Positions 8,608-18,962 of a stretch of 39,096 nucleotides of DNA are shown piece after piece. How positions within the stretch are numbered: the stretch's first letter is position 1; each line of letters starts with the position of its first letter. The stretch spans positions 1-39,096 of the forward strand of contig NZ_VEWL01000022.1 in the NCBI RefSeq assembly GCF_006376685.1. The letters are read 5' to 3'. The notes under the pieces were generated by a model. That model was not told the origin of the DNA and ran no database searches. It was given only the letters and a program-made list of their open reading frames with translations. A program made the position numbers and the translations under genes. Origin of the DNA: Ochrobactrum teleogrylli (GTDB lineage Bacteria; Pseudomonadota; Alphaproteobacteria; Rhizobiales; Rhizobiaceae).

Positions 8608-8712
8608 CTATCTTTGGCGCAGACCGTGTTCAACCACGTTCCAAACCACCACCACGGCAATGAAGCCGAGCAGGATGTAATCCAGCGTGCTGATATAGTG
8701 GAAATATTCCAT
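8608..8712 (-). CDS. Small single-pass membrane protein, 34 aa, unknown
   Basis: The 34 codons run from ATG 8712 to TAG 8608-8610. A polar N-terminus (MEYFHYISTLD) is followed by one hydrophobic helix of about 16-18 residues (YILLGFIAVVVVW) and a polar, basic end (EHGLRQR). It has an excellent ribosome-binding site, AAGGAG 7 nt before the ATG, and a near-consensus promoter at 8871-8899. The other frames here are open by chance and have no such signals. I do not recognise the family: it is not CydX, KdpF or CcoQ by sequence. The tail hydrophilicity suggests one span, with topology undecided. A CGGCAAG/CTTGCCG hairpin (about 8580-8595) lies downstream. Confidence 0.65.
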   Translation of the reverse strand: MEYFHYISTLDYILLGFIAVVVVWNVVEHGLRQR

Positions 8713-8863
8713 AGCGCATCTCCTTCCCATGGGAGGGCGCAATGGCGGTTGCGAACCAGACGAAAGCCGGTCCTGTTGTTATGACCCGGAACGCTTCGCA
8801 CCCTCTTGCGAGGTGGAATTGCACCGGTGCGGACCTCCTCTTCCGCCTGTCATGCGCTCTCCC
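8713..8863 (-). other. Structured 5' leader of the 34-aa membrane protein gene
   Basis: About 150 nt lie between the predicted transcription start (near 8863) and ATG 8712. On the minus strand it folds locally: CCTC-GCAA-GAGG, a GNRA tetraloop hairpin (8802-8813); an enclosing GCACC/GGTGC pairing (about 8797-8801 with 8826-8830); a GCACCGGTGC palindrome (8821-8830); and GCTC/GAGC at the 5' end. I could not match it to a known riboswitch class. No ORF with a ribosome-binding site is seen in it. Confidence 0.4.
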
Positions 8864-8870
8864 GGAGCTG

Positions 8871-8899
8871 ATGATAACACGTCGGAAAAGCTTTCACAA
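8871..8899 (-). promoter_or_regulatory. Promoter for the 34-aa membrane protein gene
   Basis: On the minus strand, TTGTGA (8894-8899), an exact 17-nt spacer, then TATCAT (8871-8876). The -10 box matches consensus at 5 of 6 positions and the -35 at 4 of 6. It lies downstream of the acyltransferase gene's terminator-like hairpin. Confidence 0.55.
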
Positions 8900-8909
8900 A
8901 CTGTTGATC

Positions 8910-8935
8910 TTGCCCGCTATTTCTATAGCGGGCAA
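8910..8935 (-). terminator. Hairpin after the acyltransferase gene
   Basis: A perfect 11-bp stem (8910-8920 with 8925-8935) with a 4-nt loop lies 10 nt after the minus-strand stop at 8945. No T-run follows on the minus strand, so its strength as a terminator is uncertain. Confidence 0.55.
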
Positions 8936-8944
8936 AGCATCGTT

Positions 8945-10231
8945 TTAGCTCCGATCCGTGAAGCTGCGAATGCGGTTGCGCACGATGCGCGCCAGATTGC
9001 GGGTGCGCTGATAAAGATGGATCTGCGATGCGGCCTGACGCGCGAGCTTGTCTGCACCGGGGTTTAGTCCTACCACCAATGTCTCGATGGTTTCGCGCTC
9101 GCGGAAAAGCCGCGTCATCACCGGATGGTCCGGCACGGCACAGGAATCCGTTCTGAGAATATTCGGATCGTTCAGGTGGCTTTTCGCGACTTCGATCATG
9201 AGCAGAACGCCGGGCGAGAAAGTCTGAAGGCTTTCGTCATAGGCGGTTTTCCAGGTCCAGGCTTCGCCTGCAACGGTGAAGACGGTGAGGATGGCGATGA
9301 CGCGTCCGTCCAGTTCCAGCGTGTGGATGCGCACACAATCGCGTTCGGCAAGATTATTGACCGCCTCGCGCGCGAAGGCCGCACGGAAACGGTCTACGGC
9401 CATGGCCGTGCCGCGCTTTCCCTTCCAGCCGCTGGCTTCCAGCGACAGGAAATGCTCGAAGGACTGCCGCACTTCGTCCGGCGTGCGATAGATGCGGTGG
9501 ACGAGTTCGCCTTTTTCGGCCAGACGCCGCCACTGGCGCTGATAATCGCGGCGGTGATGCGCGCCGATCGCCTGCTGGATATAGCTGTCGCCGTCGAGAT
9601 CGCTCTTGAGGAACGGACGCTCTTTCTGTTCGATGGCGACGACCGGCAATTGCCGTCCGACCGCGACCGAGCGGATGAGTTTTGCCGCAGCGCCATTGGC
9701 GCGCATTTCGGGCAGAACCAGCACATCGGGCAGTTTGAGGTGATCGCGCGCCAGAATATCGAACAGATCTTCCACAACGCCGACCGGATCGTCATGGTCG
9801 ATAAGCGGCGTGCCCTGCGGGCCGAACGGCGTGGACCAGGCGCGGATGACCGGCGTGGACAGCGGGAGACCCGGACGCTCTATGGTGTAGGGCATCACGA
9901 AGCGCAGGCGGCTGCGGATTTCGTTCTCGTCGCGCATGACCATGAAGCGCACTTCACGGTCTTCCAGCCGTGGCATGGCGGGAGCCAGAAAACGCGCATT
10001 GAAGAAGACATTCGGTTCGATGGTCCGGTTGCTCAGGTGGTCCAGCTCGTCGCGCAGTTCGAAGCCTGCCGCAGCGCCGTAGATCGCCAGCTTGCGCGGA
10101 ATATCGCGGCTGTGAAGGCTTTCCTCCAGCTTCTTGGCGGCATCCATGGCGGCGACCGTATCGGACAGTTCCGAGACGATGCGAGCTGCGTTTCCGCCTG
10201 CGGATTCTTCAAGCAAAGGTTTTGCGGCCAT
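8945..10231 (-). CDS. CelD/BcsL-type (FemAB-like) GNAT acyltransferase
   Basis: 428 aa, a double-GNAT-fold protein of the CelD/BcsL group. Residues of about 230-370 carry the typical core: a HHRRDYQRQWRRLAEKG segment, FLSLEASGWKGKRGTAM, and a following strand-rich part with ELDGRVIAILTVF and WTWKTAYDES. SPGVLLMIEV is the characteristic late motif. Family members are cytosolic acyltransferases linked with surface polysaccharide or peptidoglycan modification; the acceptor is unknown. Its ATG shares one base with the TAA of the upstream flippase gene (TAATG), so the two are translationally coupled and probably act on the same glycan. Other surface-polysaccharide genes are absent from the window. 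It ends at a strong hairpin, beyond which the small membrane protein gene has its own promoter. Confidence 0.85.
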   Translation of the reverse strand: MAAKPLLEESAGGNAARIVSELSDTVAAMDAAKKLEESLHSRDIPRKLAIYGAAAGFELRDELDHLSNRTIEPNVFFNARFLAPAMPRLEDREVRFMVMRDENEIRSRLRFVMPYTIERPGLPLSTPVIRAWSTPFGPQGTPLIDHDDPVGVVEDLFDILARDHLKLPDVLVLPEMRANGAAAKLIRSVAVGRQLPVVAIEQKERPFLKSDLDGDSYIQQAIGAHHRRDYQRQWRRLAEKGELVHRIYRTPDEVRQSFEHFLSLEASGWKGKRGTAMAVDRFRAAFAREAVNNLAERDCVRIHTLELDGRVIAILTVFTVAGEAWTWKTAYDESLQTFSPGVLLMIEVAKSHLNDPNILRTDSCAVPDHPVMTRLFRERETIETLVVGLNPGADKLARQAASQIHLYQRTRNLARIVRNRIRSFTDRS

Positions 10232-11748
10232 TACAAAATACCCTCCGGGCTATTGTCTCGATCTCGGGGGATGAGAATGAACATAGCGATATGCATGGTG
10301 CGAAAGACGGCTGTTGAAAGCAGCGTGGCTTCCATCAGCATGGCGATAGCTGTCGAAATGGCGGCGCCGGTCAGGCCGAAGCGTGGGATCAGCACCAGAT
10401 TGAGAATGACATTGACGCCAAGTGTGGCTGCATAGAGCAGGGCGCAGATATTCTGCTTGCCCGACATGTTGAGAAGGCTTTCCGCTGGCCCCACGCTGGC
10501 ACGGGCGATCACGCCGATGATCAGAATGAACAGCAGCGGATAGCCTTCCGTGAAGGCTGTGCCGAACAGGCGCAGCAGCGGATAGCCGGCCATCAGGATG
10601 ACGATGCCGAGTACGAGCGTGGGCCAGAAGGTCCAGCGGACGGAAGCCTGCGCAAAGCTCGCAAATTCCTCACGACTGCCGCTGTGCAGCAGGTCCGAAT
10701 AACGCTGCGCAACGCTGGCTTTCACCGCAAAATAGACGAAATGGGCAAGCGCCATGATTTTCGTCGCGGCGAAATAGATTGCGACATGCTGCGGGTCCAT
10801 CTCGCGACCGACCATCAGCACGTCGACATTAATGAGCAGGAAGAAGAAGCCTTCGACAAGGAAAATCGGCAGGGCGACGGTCATCCATTCGCGCAGGCGC
10901 TGGTCGCGCGGGGCTGCCGGAATGTCTTTTTGTAGCGATCGGTCGACGGTGAAAAACTGCCCGACGGTGGTGAGCCATGTTGCGGCGATCGATACGGCAA
11001 GCGCGGTTGCCGCCGTCGATGGCAGGCCCGAGCCATGCGCCACGATCATGAACAGAAGCACCAGAAGCGGTCGCACGATATAGCTCGGCGTCAGCGCCAG
11101 AGTGACCCAGGTGCGCGAACGGGCGATACCATCCAGCATGTTGCCGAGAGTGATCATGGGCAGGCAGACGAAACCCAGAATGAAGGGCACCAGATAATAG
11201 CTGGCGACCTCATCCTTCAACAGCCAGAGCGCGAGTGAGCCGATCAGCGCGATCACAGTTGCAGCCGCAAAGGCAAATGCGCGTCCGGTGAACAGGATGC
11301 CCCGCACCAGACCGAACATCTGGCGCTGAACATATTCCGGCACAAAGCGAATGATGGTCGTGTGCAGGCCGAAACAGGCGAGATCGCCGATGATCACCAT
11401 CGTCAGCCAGACGAGAACGAAAATGCCATATTCGAATTCGCCCATCCAGCGAGCGAGGATGACTTGCGATAGCAGCGCGATGCCGGCGCTCGCCACACGA
11501 ACGGAAAATGCGATCAGCGATGCGCGCTGCGCAGCCGCCTGCGGACCGCTATCGGTCAGCACGGAATCCAGCCGCTCCGTCACAGGACGGAGTTTGGCCG
11601 CGATGGTGCCGGGTAAAAACCGGCCCGCTGCTTCAGCTGCCGAAAACCACACGTCTATGCCAACCCTGTTATGCGCCGCCCTTATGATGAGCGTTTCGCT
11701 TGTTTGCGCCGGGATTTTCCCGGTCTTGTTGTCTGTTGTCTCGCACAC
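10231..11748 (-). CDS. Polysaccharide/lipid-linked oligosaccharide flippase (MOP superfamily)
   Basis: 505 aa. About 12-14 hydrophobic helices start near residue 75 after a polar N-terminal stretch. The first helices read LIAFSVRVASAGIALLSQVILARWMG, followed by YGIFV, the usual opening of Wzx/polysaccharide transporters. The C-terminal half has GKQNICALLYAATLGVNVILN and IPRFGLTGAAISTA, also typical. Such proteins flip undecaprenyl-linked glycans across the inner membrane. The start is uncertain: GTG 11748 gives the longest frame but has no ribosome-binding site, and the true start may lie inside the roughly 70-residue polar segment. It is coupled to the acyltransferase gene by TAATG overlap. 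About 220 nt of AT-rich, gene-free DNA separates it from the secA terminator. Confidence 0.87.
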   Translation of the reverse strand: MCETTDNKTGKIPAQTSETLIIRAAHNRVGIDVWFSAAEAAGRFLPGTIAAKLRPVTERLDSVLTDSGPQAAAQRASLIAFSVRVASAGIALLSQVILARWMGEFEYGIFVLVWLTMVIIGDLACFGLHTTIIRFVPEYVQRQMFGLVRGILFTGRAFAFAAATVIALIGSLALWLLKDEVASYYLVPFILGFVCLPMITLGNMLDGIARSRTWVTLALTPSYIVRPLLVLLFMIVAHGSGLPSTAATALAVSIAATWLTTVGQFFTVDRSLQKDIPAAPRDQRLREWMTVALPIFLVEGFFFLLINVDVLMVGREMDPQHVAIYFAATKIMALAHFVYFAVKASVAQRYSDLLHSGSREEFASFAQASVRWTFWPTLVLGIVILMAGYPLLRLFGTAFTEGYPLLFILIIGVIARASVGPAESLLNMSGKQNICALLYAATLGVNVILNLVLIPRFGLTGAAISTAIAMLMEATLLSTAVFRTMHIAMFILIPRDRDNSPEGIL

Positions 11749-11972
11749 TTATCCGAAAAACATTTCACGTTTTCGGGATGTGTTGGAATTCCTGTTATCG
11801 GTCCCGATACGAGCCCGATGGCAGGACCTTAGATGGGAGTTCTTTAAAAAGGGAAAAAAGAAAAATCCAGCGGAAGATTTCACGCGGAAATTGTAGGAAT
11901 GGTGAGTATTTCCTGAATCCCGCGCATCTATGCTTACTGCCTGATTAAAGCATCGACAGACAAGGCTGCAAA

Positions 11973-12005
11973 GAAAAACCCCGGCGTTTGGCGCGCCGGG
12001 GTTTT
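11973..12005 (-). terminator. Rho-independent terminator of secA
   Basis: A 12-bp stem (11975-11986 with 11994-12005) with a 7-nt loop is followed on the minus strand by TTTTTCTT. It lies directly after the secA stop at 12010. Confidence 0.92.
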
Positions 12006-12009
12006 GTTC

Positions 12010-14730
<2,721 letters not shown>

Positions 14731-14754
14731 CTCTGGTCCTTTCCTGTCCGTTCA

Positions 14755-14772
14755 GCCGGAAGCGCTTCCGGC
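14755..14772. repeat. Perfect 18-bp palindrome in the secA leader
   Basis: GCCGGAAGCGCTTCCGGC reads the same on both strands. It lies 24 nt before the secA start codon and, if the promoter at 14785-14813 is right, near the 5' end of the mRNA. It could be an operator or an RNA hairpin with a minimal loop. Confidence 0.6.
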
Positions 14773-14784
14773 AATGTCGAATGC

Positions 14785-14813
14785 TTTATTCACGCGTATT
14801 GAAACAAATGCAA
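14785..14813 (-). promoter_or_regulatory. Probable secA promoter
   Basis: On the minus strand, TTGCAT (14808-14813), a 17-nt spacer, then AATAAA (14785-14790). The -10 box matches at 4 of 6 positions and the -35 at 3 of 6. The rest of the 14731-15088 gap, upstream of the divergent PPIase gene, shows no gene; I could not fix the PPIase promoter in it. Confidence 0.4.
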
Positions 14814-15088
14814 GAAAAGTACACCGCTAAAGCAGCCCTTCAAGGCGCAATTTTGGCACAATTTCCCCCCGGCCGCTCGCTGAACGCCCAAGCCCCGGCA
14901 GATTTGCGGGGCATTGCTGTAAACACTCTGGACGCAAAGCCGAAGGACAGATAAGTGGGGCTTAGGGCGATGTCAACGTTGCTCAACAGGCCGGAAATCC
15001 CGCTCTTTCGTGATAGGGTGGCGGTAGCCGGGCCAAATTCCGCCGCATTCATCGGGCCGGTAAGCGGTCTCGAAGGAGAGAATCTCAT

Positions 15089-16066
15089 ATGAAAGCCATT
15101 CTCAAAGCCCCTTATCGCAAGGCTCTCGCTGTTCTTGCGGCATCCGTTGCCCTCGCAAGCCTCTCTGGCGCTGTTTCATTCGCGCAGGACGCTCCCAAGC
15201 CTGCCGACGCAGCACAGACCGCAGCCGCTCCTGCTGAAAAGGAAGATCCGGCAAAGGTTCTGGCAACCGTCAACGGCAAGGACATCACTGTCGGCGACGT
15301 CGATCAGGCCGCGGGCGATCTCGATCCGCAGTTTGCCCGTCTTCCGGCTGAACAGCGCCGTCTGGCAGCCCTGGCCGCGCTGATCGACATCAAGGCGATG
15401 TCGGCGGAAGCGGAAAAGCAAAAGCTGGACCAGACCGACGAGTTCAAAACCCGTCTGGCTTTCCTGCGTGAGCGCGCGCTGCACAACGAATATTTCAAGG
15501 ATTCCATCGTCGACAAGATCAGCGATGCCGATATTCGCGCTCGCTACGACAAGGAAATTGCCGCCATGCCGCCTCAGGTCGAAGTGCGTGCGCGTCACAT
15601 TCTCGTGAAGACGAAGGAAGAAGCCGAAGCCATCATCAAGAAGCTCGCCGGTGGAGCGAAGTTCGAAGATCTGGCCAAGGAAAGCTCCACTGACGGTTCC
15701 GCCGCCAATGGCGGCGATCTTGGCTACTTCACCGAAGGCCAGATGGTTCCGGAATTCGAAAAGGCAGCCTTCGCGCTGAAGCCCGGCGAATACACCAAGG
15801 AGCCGGTGCAGACCCAGTTCGGCTTCCACGTCATTCAGCTCGAAGATCGTCGCACCAAGCAGCCGCCTGCATTCGATCAGGTCAAGGAACAGATCCGTTC
15901 GATCATTCTGCGTGAGCGTTATGTCGAAACGGTCAAGAAGCTCCGCGACGCCATGAAGATCGACTACAAGGATCCGGCCGTCGAAAAGGCTATGAAGGAC
16001 GCAGCCGCCGCGCAGGACGCCGGTGATGCGGGCGACGCGCCTGAAGGCGAACAGCCGCAGCAGTAA
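15089..16066 (+). CDS. Periplasmic parvulin-type peptidyl-prolyl isomerase
   Basis: 325 aa. A Sec signal peptide (MKAILKAPYRKALAVLAASV onward) probably is cut after FAQ at residue 33. An Ala/Pro-rich linker to about 55 follows, then a SurA-like helical N-domain (about 56-160). The parvulin PpiC domain (about 164-254) has RHILVK at 169-174, GGDLGYF at 208-214 and GFHVIQLED near its end. An acidic, Ala-rich tail closes the protein. It catalyses prolyl cis-trans isomerisation and chaperones exported or outer-membrane proteins. GGAGAG 8 nt upstream supports ATG 15089. It is divergent from secA, so export and folding genes share one intergenic region. It is terminated by a strong hairpin and not co-transcribed with argJ. 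Confidence 0.93.
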   Translation: MKAILKAPYRKALAVLAASVALASLSGAVSFAQDAPKPADAAQTAAAPAEKEDPAKVLATVNGKDITVGDVDQAAGDLDPQFARLPAEQRRLAALAALIDIKAMSAEAEKQKLDQTDEFKTRLAFLRERALHNEYFKDSIVDKISDADIRARYDKEIAAMPPQVEVRARHILVKTKEEAEAIIKKLAGGAKFEDLAKESSTDGSAANGGDLGYFTEGQMVPEFEKAAFALKPGEYTKEPVQTQFGFHVIQLEDRRTKQPPAFDQVKEQIRSIILRERYVETVKKLRDAMKIDYKDPAVEKAMKDAAAAQDAGDAGDAPEGEQPQQ

Positions 16067-16080
16067 GTTTCGATCAATGT

Positions 16081-16110
16081 AAAACGCCCCGGTCTTCCGG
16101 GGCGTTTTTC
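16081..16110 (+). terminator. Rho-independent terminator after the PPIase gene
   Basis: A 12-bp stem (16081-16092 with 16097-16108) with TCTT loop ends in a T-run, 14 nt past the stop codon. Confidence 0.93.
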
Positions 16111-16227
16111 GTTGTATCAGCTGTTTCTGCTTGATTTTGTCCCGCAAACATTTCCAATGCGCCAGAATCAAGAATTTCGATGATCCATCGAACCGAACAT
16201 CCTGAACCGACCCCTTTTGAGGCACTC

Positions 16228-17469
16228 ATGTCTGCGTCCGTTTCTCCGCTCGCTCCAAAACATTATCCGTCCATGCCTGCCATCGACGGTGTGCGCATCG
16301 CTACTGCCGCTGCCGGAATCAAATATAAGGGCCGAACCGATGTGATGCTGATGGTGTTCGACCGCCCGGCGGAAGCCGCAGGCGTGTTCACCCGTTCGCT
16401 CTGCCCGTCGGCTCCGGTCGATTTCTGCCGCAAGAACCTCGTTCACGGCAAGGCGCGAGCGGTGGTGGTCAATTCGGGCAATGCCAATGCCTTCACCGGC
16501 GTCAAGGGCAAGGCCGCGACCGAAGCGACGGCGGAAGCCACGGCGAAGGCCGTGGGCTGTGCCACGACCGATGTGTTTCTGGCCTCTACTGGTGTCATCG
16601 GCGAGCCGCTCGATGCGAGCAAATTCTCCCATCTGCTCGGCGACATGAACAAGGATGCGGTCGCGGATTTCTGGACCGAGGCCGCCAAGGCCATCATGAC
16701 CACGGACACCTATCCGAAGGTCGCGACCGAAACCGTGCTGCTGGGCAAGGTTCCCGTCACGATCAACGGTATCGCCAAGGGCGCTGGCATGATCGCGCCG
16801 GATATGGCGACGATGCTGTCCTTCATCGTCACCGATGCGCCGATCAAGGCCGATGTGCTGCAAAGCCTGCTGTCGAAAGGCGCGAACAAGAGCTTCAACG
16901 CTGTCACCGTCGATAGCGATACCTCCACCTCCGACACGCTGATGCTGTTTGCAACCGGCGCTGCGGCAGGTCGCGGCGCGCCGAAGATCACGGATGTATC
17001 CGACAAACGTTTGAAGGAATTCAAGAAGGCGCTGAAGCGCGTTTTGAAGTCGCTGGCCTTGCAGGTCGTGCGTGACGGCGAAGGCGCGCGCAAGATGATC
17101 GAAATCGAAGTAACTGGCGCCAAGTCGTCCGTTTCGGCGAAGAAGATCGCGCTTTCCATCGCCAATTCGCCGCTGGTCAAGACGGCTGTGGCGGGCGAAG
17201 ACGCCAATTGGGGCCGTGTCGTCATGGCCGTGGGCAAGGCAGGCGAACCGGCGGATCGCGACAAGCTCGCCATTTCGTTCGGTGATATTCGCGTTGCCTA
17301 TCAGGGCGAGCGCGATCCGGCTTATTCCGAACAGGCAACCTCCGCCTATATGAAGGGCGAGGATATCCACATCCATGTCGATCTTGGCATCGGTCGCGGC
17401 GAAGCCACCGTCTGGACCTGCGATCTCACCAAGGAATATGTAGCCATTAACGGCGACTATCGAAGTTAA
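16228..17469 (+). CDS. argJ: Bifunctional ornithine acetyltransferase / N-acetylglutamate synthase
   Basis: 413 aa. It transfers the acetyl group from N-acetylornithine to glutamate in the arginine cycle; many forms also use acetyl-CoA. The self-cleavage site is Thr195 in DMATML, after KGAGMIAP; the proenzyme splits there into alpha and beta chains and Thr195 becomes the nucleophile. Other conserved parts are [32 protein letters not shown] and GEDANWGRV. The C-terminus, [10 protein letters not shown], is the family ending. The start is ATG 16228 ([10 protein letters not shown]), with GAGG 6-7 nt upstream. An in-frame ATG at 16180 has no ribosome-binding site and would add an atypical extension. 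The gene stands alone between a terminator and a large palindrome. Confidence 0.96.
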   Translation: MSASVSPLAPKHYPSMPAIDGVRIATAAAGIKYKGRTDVMLMVFDRPAEAAGVFTRSLCPSAPVDFCRKNLVHGKARAVVVNSGNANAFTGVKGKAATEATAEATAKAVGCATTDVFLASTGVIGEPLDASKFSHLLGDMNKDAVADFWTEAAKAIMTTDTYPKVATETVLLGKVPVTINGIAKGAGMIAPDMATMLSFIVTDAPIKADVLQSLLSKGANKSFNAVTVDSDTSTSDTLMLFATGAAAGRGAPKITDVSDKRLKEFKKALKRVLKSLALQVVRDGEGARKMIEIEVTGAKSSVSAKKIALSIANSPLVKTAVAGEDANWGRVVMAVGKAGEPADRDKLAISFGDIRVAYQGERDPAYSEQATSAYMKGEDIHIHVDLGIGRGEATVWTCDLTKEYVAINGDYRS

Positions 17470-17479
17470 GGCCCGAGAT

Positions 17480-17598
17480 ATTCGGGTTCCAGCGGCCTGC
17501 AAATAGCACTCTTTTGCGCTTCCGGTGCTCATGTACCTTAAAGTACACTCCGCTCCGGTTCTCAAAGAGCACTATTTTCGGCACGCTGGAACCCGAAT
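17480..17598. repeat. 119-bp imperfect palindrome after argJ
   Basis: Outer arms of 15 bp match perfectly (17480-17494 with 17584-17598). The inner arms also pair with few mismatches: CAAATAGCACTCTTT against AAAGAGCACTATTTT, and CCGGTGCTCATGTAC against GTACACTCCGCTCCGG. The centre is GTAC-CTTAAA-GTAC (17533-17546). It starts 11 nt after the argJ stop codon and is followed by a GC hairpin at 17602-17625. It may serve as a transcription end or protect the argJ mRNA 3' end. It resembles dispersed Rhizobiales intergenic palindromes. Confidence 0.8.
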
Positions 17599-17653
17599 CT
17601 CAACGGGCCCGGAGGCCCGGCCGTTAGATGTTGAAATGCTTGCAGGAATTCCA

Positions 17654-18415
17654 ATGACCAAACCAAGTCTTGCCATTGTCCGCCAGCTTGAAGCCGTAGG
17701 CTTCCGCGCCTGGCCTGCCACGTCGGTTCATTACGACGGAACATGGGCGATCCGCATGACGGCAGCGCATTCCTCCAAGCGTTTGAACTCGATCAATCCG
17801 CTCGATCCGGGCGACACGCGGGATATTCCAACCCGCGTGGAGCTGGCGGCGCAGCGCTTCCGCGCTTATGGCCGCGTGCCGTGTTTCCGGCTTTCGCCGC
17901 TCGCGCCTGTCGAGCTTGAAGATTATCTCGAAGGCCTCGGCTGGAAGCGTCAGGACGAAACCATCGTCATGACCTGCAATCTGACTGAGATCGATCTGTC
18001 GGGCGAGATCGACCAGATTCCGCTGAAAGATATCGGTCGTTTCGTCGATGCGTCGCTCTCCATTCACGAGCGCCCGGAAGAGATGCGCCCCGGCATGTCC
18101 GAAATTCTGGACGGCATTCGCCCCAACAAGGGCATGTTCGTGCTGGAGGCAGAAGGCCGTGCAGTGTCCGATGTGCTGTGCGTGCAGGATGGCGTCATGG
18201 CCGGTTTGTTCGATGTCGGCACCTTGCCCGAGGCGCGCCGCAAGGGCTACGGCCACAGTGTCGTCGGCTCGGCGCTCAAATGGGCGGCAAAGCTTGGCGC
18301 CAGGACGGCATGGCTGCAGATCGAAGCGGAAAATGTCGCCGGTCTCGCGCTCTATGAACGCTTCGGCTTTCAGGAAGCCTATCGTTACGCCTATCGGGAG
18401 AGCAACGAGAAATGA
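17654..18415 (+). CDS. GNAT family N-acetyltransferase
   Basis: 253 aa. The first 130 residues form a divergent N-terminal GNAT-like half; the C-terminal half holds the acetyl-CoA site. LFDVGTLPEARRKGYG carries the pyrophosphate-binding R-x-x-G-x-G loop, followed by WLQIEAENVAGLALYERFGF, a standard motif B. The acceptor is unknown. The start is ATG 17654 (MTKPSLAIVRQLEAVG), with AGGA 6 nt upstream. A longer in-frame reading would run back through the argJ palindrome and is rejected. The stop overlaps the mutT start (ATGA), so the two genes are translationally coupled; a link with nucleotide or damage clean-up is possible but only positional. Confidence 0.87.
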   Translation: MTKPSLAIVRQLEAVGFRAWPATSVHYDGTWAIRMTAAHSSKRLNSINPLDPGDTRDIPTRVELAAQRFRAYGRVPCFRLSPLAPVELEDYLEGLGWKRQDETIVMTCNLTEIDLSGEIDQIPLKDIGRFVDASLSIHERPEEMRPGMSEILDGIRPNKGMFVLEAEGRAVSDVLCVQDGVMAGLFDVGTLPEARRKGYGHSVVGSALKWAAKLGARTAWLQIEAENVAGLALYERFGFQEAYRYAYRESNEK

Positions 18416-18828
18416 GCGAAGTGAAGAACCGTCGCATTCTTCTCGTGGCAGCCTGCGCGCTGGTGGATTCCGATGGGCGGGTGCTGCTGGCACAGCGTCC
18501 GGAAGGCAAGCAGCTTGCAGGCCTTTGGGAATTTCCCGGCGGCAAGGTCGAGCCGGGCGAAACACCTGAAGAGACGCTCATCCGCGAATTGCAGGAAGAA
18601 ATCGGCATCACCACGAAGGTGGCCTGCCTCGCGCCTTTGACTTTTGCCAGCCACACCTATGATGATTTTCACCTGCTGATGCCGCTCTATGTCTGCCGCC
18701 GTTTCGAAGGCATTGCGCGCGGACTGGAAGGGCAGGCGCTGAAATGGGTGCGCCCGAAGGATATGCGCGATTATCCGATGCCCCCTGCGGATGAACCGCT
18801 GATCCCGTTCCTCATTGATCTCCTGTAG
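18412..18828 (+). CDS. mutT: 8-oxo-dGTP diphosphatase MutT (Nudix hydrolase)
   Basis: 138 aa. A complete Nudix box occupies residues 44-66: G44-x5-E50-x7-R58-E59-L-x-E62-E63-x-G65-I. The preceding AQRPEGKQLAGLWEFPGGK is very close to MutT and to the Nudix domain of MutY. The enzyme hydrolyses 8-oxo-dGTP to the monophosphate and so prevents A:T to C:G transversions. ATG 18412 overlaps the stop of the GNAT gene by four bases (ATGA). No terminator is obvious downstream before the next gene's leader. Confidence 0.93.
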   Translation: MSEVKNRRILLVAACALVDSDGRVLLAQRPEGKQLAGLWEFPGGKVEPGETPEETLIRELQEEIGITTKVACLAPLTFASHTYDDFHLLMPLYVCRRFEGIARGLEGQALKWVRPKDMRDYPMPPADEPLIPFLIDLL

Positions 18829-18885
18829 TTTTTCGAAAATCGGTAGCGCTTATCAACAGCTGTGAAAAAGCTGACAATTTATTAC

Positions 18886-18906
18886 GATTAAGGCTGGCAG
18901 TTAATC
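18886..18906. promoter_or_regulatory. Inverted repeat GATTAA-N9-TTAATC upstream of a small membrane protein gene
   Basis: GATTAA (18886-18891) and TTAATC (18901-18906) form a perfect 6-9-6 dyad, 57 nt before ATG 18963. The two TTAA cores are 11 nt apart rather than the 7 nt of a CtrA box. A GANTC methylation site (GATTC) follows shortly after. The regulator is unknown. Confidence 0.3.
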
Positions 18907-18962
18907 TCTGATTCACTCCGTTGCGGCATTCTCGAGTGGGAGCCGCTCCGGAGTTGGGTATC

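Noticed and set aside
8713..8863. Cobalamin riboswitch in the small-protein leader
   Set aside because: A GGTGCAATTCC stretch resembles one conserved block, but the B12-box and the other blocks are missing.
9125..10435. 436-codon plus-strand frame opposite the acyltransferase and flippase
   Set aside because: Antisense to two coupled genes with recognisable domains; no ribosome-binding site and no recognisable protein.
16168..17565. 465-codon open frame opposite argJ
   Set aside because: Antisense shadow of argJ; low-complexity His/Arg-rich translation and no start signal.
17525..17653. N-terminal extension of the GNAT protein
   Set aside because: The in-frame extension is translated palindrome sequence; ATG 17654 has a ribosome-binding site and begins the normal protein.
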